NCBI GenBank assembly: GCA_015490055.1 | Contig: WFYP01000294.1 | Location: 1-8,059 of the forward strand | Length of the DNA stretch: 8,059 bases | Direction: 5' to 3' | Origin: Nitratifractor sp. | Lineage (GTDB): Bacteria > Campylobacterota > Campylobacteria > Campylobacterales > Sulfurovaceae | Part shown: one piece after another, positions 1 to 4,954 of the stretch | Layout: the number at the start of each line of letters is the position of its first letter | How positions within the stretch are numbered: position 1 is the first letter of the stretch | Made by a program: the position numbers and the translations under genes | The notes under the pieces: generated by a model | What the model was told of the DNA's origin: nothing | What the model saw: only the letters and a program-made list of their open reading frames with translations | The model's database searches: none

Positions 1-93
1 ACATATAAAAGTTCCATTATATCTATAATAATTAATAATTAATCAAAAATATTTATTAAAATATAGAAACTTATTATATATAATTATGTAGAA

Positions 94-120
94 TTGTGTA
101 ACATAAATAATAATTATAAT
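94..120 (+). promoter_or_regulatory. possible sigma-70-like promoter in the leader (weak)
   Basis: A TATAAT hexamer at 115-120 lies 15 nt downstream of TTGTGT at 94-99. The spacing is short and the whole leader is so AT-rich that such hexamers arise by chance. It is offered only because the first operon must be transcribed from somewhere in 1-289. Other TA-rich hexamers nearby are equally possible. No coding sequence or RNA gene is recognisable in 1-289. Confidence 0.2.
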
Positions 121-185
121 ATGGTATTTTTAGATTTTTCTTTATTCTTTAATCAAATTTTATTCTTATGATGTTATCATTACAT

Positions 186-231
186 AAGTTATTCCAATAA
201 AACATAATAAATATATTTTATTGAATAACTT
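186..231. repeat. AT-rich inverted repeat in the leader
   Basis: The arm at 186-202 (AAGTTATTCCAATAAAA) is complementary to 216-231 (TTTTATTGAATAACTT) apart from one extra base. The loop is 13 nt of A/T. It could be a regulator site, a structured 5' leader or the terminator of a gene upstream of the window; the sequence does not decide between these. Confidence 0.45.
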
Positions 232-246
232 CATAATTTAAGTTTA

Positions 247-274
247 TAGCTAAGTTTTACTAATAACTTAGCTA
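247..274. promoter_or_regulatory. perfect hairpin directly ahead of the first ribosome binding site
   Basis: TAGCTAAGTT at 247-256 and AACTTAGCTA at 265-274 form a perfect 10-bp stem with an 8-nt loop. Its 3' base sits two nt before the AAGGAG Shine-Dalgarno (276-281) of the first transporter gene. Candidate roles are an operator, a translational-control element or a 5' stabilising hairpin. Confidence 0.5.
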
Positions 275-289
275 CAAGGAGAAATCTAT

Positions 290-805
290 ATGAAAGAAAA
301 CAACTACTGGTCTCCAGTAATTGCTGGTATCATTCTTGGTATTGCACTATTTATCAGCTTTATTATTGCGGGTCAAGGTATGGGTGCGAGTGGAGCATTT
401 GCAAGAGCAACAGCACAAGCAACATTTACTATAGACCCTGCATTTGCACATAATGCATATGCAGGTAAATACTTAAAACATGGTAATGCATTACTAAATT
501 GGACAGTATTAGAGGTTGTAGGTATATTTATTGGTGGATTAATTAGTGCACTAGTAGCTAGACGAATCAAACCAGAAATTACAAGAGCAAAAGGTTATTC
601 GTCTGGTAAAAGACTTTTCTTTGCATTTCTTGGTGGTGTTATAGTTGCAGCTGCAACAAGACTAACAAGAGGTTGTACAAGTGGTCAAGCATTAGATGGT
701 GCAGCAACTTTTAGTGTAGGTGCTTGGATATTTATGCTGGCAGTATTTGGTTCAGGATTTCTATTCTCATTCCTATTTAAAAAGCAATGGAAAGGAGTTG
801 AATAA
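290..805 (+). CDS. YeeE/YedE-family sulfur transporter, first half
   Basis: This 171-residue inner-membrane protein matches the Sulf_transp (YeeE/YedE, DUF395) half-protein type, whose full-length members such as TsuA import thiosulfate. About four hydrophobic segments are visible, near residues 8-28, 73-92, 108-125 and 142-164. Diagnostic elements are GASGAF near 32-37 and the RGCTSGQ signature at 127-133, with Cys129 in the position expected for the substrate-handling cysteine. Full-length members are about twice this size; the missing half is supplied by the next gene, whose ATG overlaps this stop by 1 nt. The start has a good AAGGAG eight nt upstream. It is the first gene of an operon with the second half and a small TPR protein, near a rhodanese. 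Family assignment is firm. The substrate (thiosulfate, sulfide, polysulfide or another sulfur species) is inferred. Confidence 0.87.
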   Translation: MKENNYWSPVIAGIILGIALFISFIIAGQGMGASGAFARATAQATFTIDPAFAHNAYAGKYLKHGNALLNWTVLEVVGIFIGGLISALVARRIKPEITRAKGYSSGKRLFFAFLGGVIVAAATRLTRGCTSGQALDGAATFSVGAWIFMLAVFGSGFLFSFLFKKQWKGVE

Positions 806-1407
806 TGGAGACAGTATTCCCACTATTTACTAATGGATTTATAAGTAGTAACTTAAATTATATACTAGCTATAGGTATAGGTATTTTATTTGGTTTTATT
901 TTAGAGCGTGGAGGCTTTGGTACATCAGCACATATAGCACCTGTATTCTATTTTAGAAGTACAATAGTGCCAAAAATTATGGTTAGTGCTATTATTACAA
1001 CAGCAACATTAATTTTACTAGGTACTCTATTTGGTTATATTGATTTCTCTCAAATATTTATACCAACTACATACCTTTGGCCATATTTAGTTGGTGGAGT
1101 CATTTTTGGTTTAGGTATGGTTATGTCAGGCTGGTGTCCAGGAACAGCAGTAGTAGGTATTGCGACACTTAAAATAGATGCAATATTCTTTGCACTTGGT
1201 CTATTGGTTGGAATGTTCTTCTATTTCGATATATACCAATATATAATCGACTTTGCAAACTCAGGAAACTTAGGTAAATTTACTATAGATAAATTAGTTG
1301 GCGGAGATATTAGAATATCTTACCTAGTAACAGTAGCAGTATCTTTCGGTCTTCTACTATTTGTAATGTCAATGAAAAAATTAAAAGATAAACAAGGAGA
1401 GAATTAA
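805..1407 (+). CDS. YeeE/YedE-family sulfur transporter, second half
   Basis: This 200-residue membrane protein is the partner of the preceding half-transporter. Hydrophobic segments lie near residues 17-34, 55-77, 93-110, 120-143 and 171-189. The family hallmarks are GFILERGGFGTSAHIA (residues 30-45) and SGWCPGTAVVG (108-118), with Cys111 as the conserved cysteine matching the CPGTA motif of YeeE/YedE proteins. Its ATG overlaps the previous stop (TAATG) and has AGGAG upstream at 793-797, so translation is probably coupled and the two halves likely assemble as a heterodimer. The tail (about 190-200) is Lys-rich and probably cytoplasmic. The next gene again overlaps by 1 nt. Transport of thiosulfate or a related sulfur compound is the known family role; the exact substrate cannot be read from the sequence. 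Confidence 0.87.
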   Translation: METVFPLFTNGFISSNLNYILAIGIGILFGFILERGGFGTSAHIAPVFYFRSTIVPKIMVSAIITTATLILLGTLFGYIDFSQIFIPTTYLWPYLVGGVIFGLGMVMSGWCPGTAVVGIATLKIDAIFFALGLLVGMFFYFDIYQYIIDFANSGNLGKFTIDKLVGGDIRISYLVTVAVSFGLLLFVMSMKKLKDKQGEN

Positions 1408-1772
1408 TGAGTAAAATAACTTCAGCAGTAGGTATAGTGTTAATAGCAGCCGCAGGAGTAGTAGCTGCTGTATCAACTAGCCACGAAGATATAATAAAAG
1501 CAAAAAAAACTTTGTATGCTAAATATACAAAAGATGCCGAAACAGCACTTGCGCAAAAAGATTTTGATAAAGCTCTTAAATTTGCAAAGTTAGCTATACA
1601 AAAAGATCCAAAAAATAAACTAGGATACAAAATATTAACCAAAATTGCAGATGCTAAATGTACAGGTAATACACCAGCTACAAACAATGCAACCCCTGCC
1701 AATGCGACTCCGGCAAAAGCCAAAACACCAGCAAAACCTGCTCCAGCAGAAGATGAAGATATGGGGTGCTAA
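1407..1772 (+). CDS. small exported or anchored TPR protein with Pro/Ala-rich tail ending in Cys
   Basis: This 121-residue protein belongs to no family I can name. Residues 5-23 are hydrophobic and form a signal peptide or membrane anchor, placing the rest in the periplasm. Residues about 41-75 read as one TPR-like helix pair (A..AL...DFDKAL..A..AI..DP.N). Residues 86-115 are a low-complexity Thr/Pro/Ala/Lys linker, followed by an acidic EDED and the C-terminal Met-Gly-Cys. The only cysteines are Cys85 and the final Cys121. The start overlaps the previous stop by 1 nt and has AAGGAG at 1394-1399, so it is translated with the transporter halves. By analogy with swinging-arm sulfur carriers such as SoxY, the flexible tail with terminal Cys might carry a persulfide; this is inference. 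It could equally be a scaffold protein. Confidence 0.75.
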   Translation: MSKITSAVGIVLIAAAGVVAAVSTSHEDIIKAKKTLYAKYTKDAETALAQKDFDKALKFAKLAIQKDPKNKLGYKILTKIADAKCTGNTPATNNATPANATPAKAKTPAKPAPAEDEDMGC

Positions 1773-1786
1773 GCACCTCTTCTTCT

Positions 1787-1832
1787 ATTAACCTTTTATA
1801 AATAGATTACAATCTATTTATAAAAGGTTAAT
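1787..1832. terminator. perfect 22-bp hairpin downstream of the transporter operon
   Basis: The arms 1787-1808 and 1811-1832 are exact reverse complements with a 2-nt AC loop; the left arm begins ATTAACCTTTTATAAATAG. It starts 15 nt after the operon stop codon. There is no T-run after it, so it is not a classical intrinsic terminator. An RNA 3'-end stabiliser or processing site, or a palindromic repeat element, would fit as well. Confidence 0.5.
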
Positions 1833-1891
1833 CTTGAATCTTGCATTATAAATTTATTAAAAATAGTAAATTTAATAATGCACGATTCAAG
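1833..1891. repeat. second long imperfect hairpin, abutting the first
   Basis: The left arm (1833-1856, beginning CTTGAATCTTGCATTAT) pairs with the right arm ending at 1891 (ATAATGCACGATTCAAG) with one mismatch and one bulge. The loop is A/T-rich. It starts at the base after the first hairpin, so the two form a tandem structure between the transporter operon and the rhodanese gene. It may attenuate read-through or protect the upstream mRNA. Confidence 0.5.
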
Positions 1892-1926
1892 TATAAAACC
1901 TTATATATTACTATATTCTTAAGGAG
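1892..1926 (+). promoter_or_regulatory. possible promoter and RBS region of the rhodanese gene
   Basis: TATAAAA at 1892-1898 and TATATAT at 1902-1908 are candidate -10 elements. A strong AAGGAG at 1921-1926 precedes the ATG by 5 nt and fixes the rhodanese start. No clear -35 is visible, and transcription by read-through from the transporter operon is equally possible. Confidence 0.3.
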
Positions 1927-1931
1927 AATTA

Positions 1932-2822
1932 ATGAAAAAAATTATCGCAAGTGCAGTATTAGCAAGTAGTGTTGCTATGGCAGTGAATGTACCAGCAAAT
2001 CATGTTGTAGATGCTGGTTGGTTAGCAAAAAATGCTAAAGATGTAGTTATCGTAGATTTAAGTAAGCCAAAAGATTATGCAGCAGGTCATATTCCAGGTG
2101 CAGTTAATATCCCTAAGGGTAAATTCTTCCAAGGTAAAATGGGAGATATTGGACATCTTTTAGATAACCCAGCTCAAGTAAAAGACCTTTTCGACAAAGC
2201 AGGAATTAACAACGACTCTACAGTAGTATTTACAGCTCATGTTAAAAAAGCTAAAAAATATACTGATATGACAAGAGGTTTATGGACTGCATGGGTATAT
2301 GGTCTTAAAAATGTAGCAATCTTAAATGGTGGTATCGAAGCTTGGAGCGGAGACCTTTCTAAAGATGCTACTGCACCTAAAGCTGGTAATTTTACACCAA
2401 AAGCTTTCTCTACAACAGATGTAAAAACTTGGAGAGATATTTATAGTGCACAAATTAATAAAGATGAGCAAATTGTAGATGCAAGAGAGATGAAGCACTA
2501 CGAAGGTAAAGATAACGATAAGAGACTTTTAAAGCATGGTCACATTCCAGGTGCTAAAAAAGTTTCTGCTTACCTATTTGCTAAAAAAGATGGTAATCTA
2601 TTCAAATTAGTAAGTGCTGATGAAGCTAAAAAAATGATTAAAGACGATGGTGTAGATATTAATAAGCCAGTTGTTCTTTACTGTAACACAGGTCACTTAG
2701 CAACAGGTAGCTGGTTTGTTATGAAATTTATAGCTGGTGCTAAAAATGTAGGTGATTTTGATGGTTCAATGTATGAATATACAAGAACAGATAACCCAGT
2801 AGAGCAAGGGCAACCAAAATAA
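1932..2822 (+). CDS. periplasmic tandem-domain rhodanese (sulfurtransferase)
   Basis: This 296-residue protein moves sulfane sulfur from a donor such as thiosulfate to a thiophilic acceptor through a cysteine persulfide. A Sec signal peptide (MKKIIASAVLASSVAMA, cleavage after residue 17) places it in the periplasm. The N-terminal rhodanese domain (about 22-140) carries AGHIPGAVNIP and GGIEAW but has Thr-Ala-His (101-103) where the active loop should be, so it is catalytically inactive, as is usual in tandem rhodaneses. The C-terminal domain (about 165-292) carries HGHIPGA and the active loop CNTGHLAT at 251-258 with nucleophile Cys251. The length is typical of two-domain sulfurtransferases. 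The strong AAGGAG fixes the start. Its position after YeeE/YedE genes suggests periplasmic handling of thiosulfate or polysulfide sulfur; the physiological acceptor is unknown, with the neighbouring terminal-Cys protein a candidate. Confidence 0.88.
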   Translation: MKKIIASAVLASSVAMAVNVPANHVVDAGWLAKNAKDVVIVDLSKPKDYAAGHIPGAVNIPKGKFFQGKMGDIGHLLDNPAQVKDLFDKAGINNDSTVVFTAHVKKAKKYTDMTRGLWTAWVYGLKNVAILNGGIEAWSGDLSKDATAPKAGNFTPKAFSTTDVKTWRDIYSAQINKDEQIVDAREMKHYEGKDNDKRLLKHGHIPGAKKVSAYLFAKKDGNLFKLVSADEAKKMIKDDGVDINKPVVLYCNTGHLATGSWFVMKFIAGAKNVGDFDGSMYEYTRTDNPVEQGQPK

Positions 2823-2830
2823 TTTACACT

Positions 2831-2849
2831 TTCTCCCCTTATGGGAGAA
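2831..2849 (+). terminator. short G/C-containing hairpin after the rhodanese gene
   Basis: TTCTCCC (2831-2837) and GGGAGAA (2843-2849) form a 7-bp stem with a 5-nt loop, nine nt after the stop codon. The position suits a terminator but only TTTA follows instead of a U-tract, so the call is weak. Confidence 0.35.
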
Positions 2850-2866
2850 TTTATGCTATACTTACC

Positions 2867-2941
2867 TTTATGGAACCGATGGCTTTAGCCTCGCCCTAAT
2901 TAAGGGCACTTCCATTAAGTTAAGAATTTTAACTCCATAAA
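2867..2941. repeat. multi-hairpin element closed by an 8-bp stem
   Basis: TTTATGGA (2867-2874) pairs with TCCATAAA (2934-2941). Inside lie three small hairpins: GGCTTTAGCC (2881-2890), GCCCT/AGGGC (2893-2907) and AGTTAA/TTAACT (2918-2934, overlapping the closing stem by one base). The fold looks like a branched RNA or a compound palindromic repeat. It is not a tRNA: there is no anticodon loop, T-arm or acceptor pattern. The 11-mer TGGCTTTAGCC recurs at 7094-7104. Confidence 0.35.
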
Positions 2942-2950
2942 ATGCACTAA

Positions 2951-3134
2951 GCTTAAAGCACAAAGCTAAAAGCTAAAAGCTTGCCACCATGTCATTCCCG
3001 TGAAAATGGGAATCCACAGTTTAAACTGCCGAAGAAGTATTTTTTCAACTTTTAGGCAGTTAAAATCGTGGATTCCCACTTCCGTGAGAATGACGAAGTG
3101 GCTAGCTTTAAGCTTTCGGCTTTTAGCTTAAAGC
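2951..3134. repeat. 184-bp nested inverted-repeat element (MITE-like)
   Basis: The outer arms 2951-2987 and 3098-3134 match in inverted orientation at 30 of 37 positions and are built from AGCTTAAAGC/GCTAAAAGC words. Inside are inverted copies of a GTCATTCCC-type repeat (2991-3017 and 3068-3094) and an inner AACTGCC/GGCAGTT stem (3024-3030 with 3055-3061). No ORF or transposase is present, so it would be a non-autonomous element or a structured intergenic repeat. It separates the sulfur genes from the cytochrome genes. Confidence 0.5.
2991..3094. repeat. inverted pair of ATTCCC-N8-GGGAAT repeats
   Basis: On the + strand 2994-3013 reads ATTCCC, eight bases, GGGAAT, folding as an 8-bp stem with a GAAA loop. 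The reverse strand of 3068-3094 carries the same layout as ATTCTC, eight bases, GGGAAT, with a GGAA loop. Both continue into CCAC. The layout matches the dRS3 repeat described in Neisseria; similar GTCATTCCC repeats are widespread in other bacteria, so this does not indicate Neisseria ancestry. Confidence 0.55.
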
Positions 3135-3206
3135 CAAGAAATGGATGTAAAATCCTTAATTTAATAGCAATGGAGATACCCTAAACTTCTTATTAACAGG
3201 CAATTT

Positions 3207-4952
3207 ATGAAATACTTATTACTCGCAATTTTACTAATAAATTTACTACAAGCAAAAGAGTCTTGCCTAAATTGCCATAGCGATACTACTTCTATGGATA
3301 AGTTCCACGATATAAAACAGATGGGCTGTGCATCGTGCCACGGTGGCAATAAAAATGCTCTTAGCAAAGAGCAAGCTCATAAAAATATGGTTCTAAACCC
3401 AGCCAGACTTGAACATGCACAAATATTCTGTGGCAAATGTCATAAAGAGGTAATACATAGAGTGCAAAACTCTATAATGAACTCTATGAGTGGAGTATTA
3501 GATACACTAAAATTTCAATTTAAAGAGACAAAAAAAGTTACACAAAGTGGTGGCATACAAGAGTTAAGAGCTAAACCAACATCTAAGCAATCTTTAGCAG
3601 AAGACCACTTTAGTAAACTCTGTGCCGCCTGCCATATAAACCAAGACGAAAAAATCTTTAAAAACTACACCCCAAGAGGTGGCGGATGTGTAGATTGCCA
3701 CCGCATAACCCCTGCTAAAATAACCACAAATGGCAATAGTGTAAAAATTATCCACCCAAAACTAAGCACTAAAATACCTTCAAGTAATTGCTTAAAATGC
3801 CACAACCGCTCTAACCGTATAGGCTTAAGCTACTTTGGAAAATTCGAAAGCGAAGGGTACGGCACACCATATATTCACGGTAAACTTAGCCACAAATTAG
3901 ATAAATCAAGATTCTACTACGATTTACCAGCCGATGTTCACCACTCTAAAGGTGGCTTAGATTGTATAGATTGCCACAGCGAAGTTGGCATAATGGGCGA
4001 TGGCAAAAAACATCTGCATATGGAAGATGCACTAGATATTAGTTGCAAAGATTGCCACAATCCAACCTTTAAGCCAAGTAGCAACTACCCAAAAGCAGCA
4101 ATGTTAAGTGCCTTAAATGGTAATGTTCCTCTTACTAAAGAGATAGCAGTAACTTCCAAAAAAGGCACACCCCTTTACAATGTAGCAAAAGATGGCAATA
4201 AAACAGTAATATACCGCAAAAGAGATGGCAAAAAATTCACAATTTCAAAACTGAGCGATAAACCATACCATACCTTAGCAATTCATAAACGCTTAGACTG
4301 CTCAGCCTGCCACAGCAAATGGATACCAAGTTGCTACGGATGCCACGAAGTCTATTTTAAAGATGGCAAGCAATACGACTGGATAAAACACAGAAAAACA
4401 AAAGGGCAATGGATGGAGCTTAGAACTTATCTTCGTTACGAATCCCCAGCCCTAGCAGTAGGCTACAACAAAAAAATAATGCCAACAGCCCCAGGTTGCC
4501 AAGTGCTAACAACAATTTACGAAGGCAATAAAACCACCCAACCATTCCACTCATTTGCCTACGCAGCATGGAGCCCACACACCACAAGCAAAGATGCAAG
4601 AGGCTGTATAGATTGCCACTTTAACCCCCTAACAATAGGCTTAGGCAATGGAGTATTAGATATGAACAAAAGCGGTATAAGCTTTATGCCATACTACGAC
4701 TCAAAAAAAAGTGGCTTACCGATAAGCTACCCAATAGATGCCCTAATTAGCAAAGATGGCAAACAGTTCCAAAGCTTCTCTCGCGACAACGCCAGAGGCT
4801 TTAACAAAAAAGAGGTAAACAAAATAGTAAACGCCTACAAATGCATAATCTGCCACGGCAAATACAACGATAAAATCTACAAAGATTTTAATGCAAGCAA
4901 AGAGCGATTTAAAAACAGACAAACCCCTTGTGCTAAGGAGTTACTAAAATGA
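3207..4952 (+). CDS. periplasmic dodecaheme c-type cytochrome
   Basis: This 581-residue protein has 12 CXXCH heme-attachment motifs, with the first Cys at residues 20, 41, 75, 139, 161, 195, 253, 280, 365, 376, 467 and 546. The 16-residue signal peptide (MKYLLLAILLINLLQA) would be cleaved just before KESCLNCH, so the protein is exported and heme-loaded in the periplasm. Notable blocks are ADVHHSKGGLDCIDCH around 242-257, which supplies extra His ligands, and CSACHSKWIPSCYGCH at 365-380, a closely spaced heme pair. A heme-free stretch (about 381-466) may hold a catalytic or docking domain. It is a probable electron-transfer protein or reductase; the substrate is not recognisable. It shares blocks with the next gene, to which it is coupled by an ATGA overlap. 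The SD before this ATG is weak. The codons are richer in C and A than in the upstream sulfur genes. Confidence 0.88.
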   Translation: MKYLLLAILLINLLQAKESCLNCHSDTTSMDKFHDIKQMGCASCHGGNKNALSKEQAHKNMVLNPARLEHAQIFCGKCHKEVIHRVQNSIMNSMSGVLDTLKFQFKETKKVTQSGGIQELRAKPTSKQSLAEDHFSKLCAACHINQDEKIFKNYTPRGGGCVDCHRITPAKITTNGNSVKIIHPKLSTKIPSSNCLKCHNRSNRIGLSYFGKFESEGYGTPYIHGKLSHKLDKSRFYYDLPADVHHSKGGLDCIDCHSEVGIMGDGKKHLHMEDALDISCKDCHNPTFKPSSNYPKAAMLSALNGNVPLTKEIAVTSKKGTPLYNVAKDGNKTVIYRKRDGKKFTISKLSDKPYHTLAIHKRLDCSACHSKWIPSCYGCHEVYFKDGKQYDWIKHRKTKGQWMELRTYLRYESPALAVGYNKKIMPTAPGCQVLTTIYEGNKTTQPFHSFAYAAWSPHTTSKDARGCIDCHFNPLTIGLGNGVLDMNKSGISFMPYYDSKKSGLPISYPIDALISKDGKQFQSFSRDNARGFNKKEVNKIVNAYKCIICHGKYNDKIYKDFNASKERFKNRQTPCAKELLK

Positions 4953-4954
4953 TG
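4935..4954 (+). promoter_or_regulatory. strong RBS and start overlap of the second cytochrome gene
   Basis: AAGGAG at 4935-4940 lies 8 nt before ATG 4949, which overlaps the preceding TGA stop as ATGA; a second ATG follows at once (4952). This is a textbook translational-coupling site. It argues that the gene's original start codon was here, even though the signal-peptide codons are now found near 5333. Confidence 0.7.

Noticed and set aside
1310..1723. 137-codon open frame on the minus strand
   Set aside because: It lies across the end of the second transporter half and the TPR gene, both of which have good starts and family features. The hydrophobic translation reflects the opposite strand of low-complexity Ala/Pro/Thr codons.
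2867..2941. tRNA gene
   Set aside because: The length and branched shape prompted a look, but the stem sizes, missing T-loop and anticodon loop, and missing acceptor-end pattern rule it out.
2994..3013. Neisseria dRS3 element as evidence of transfer from Neisseria
   Set aside because: The ATTCCC-N8-GGGAAT layout is short and similar repeats occur in many unrelated bacteria.
2951..3134. Insertion sequence
   Set aside because: It has inverted repeats but no transposase ORF, and the remaining length is too short for one.
4497..4544. Atypical heme-binding motif in the 12-heme cytochrome (Cys431 with a distant His), like the CX15CH of MccA sulfite reductase
   Set aside because: Cys431 is followed at a plausible distance by His448 only, without the Cys-His pair the motif requires.
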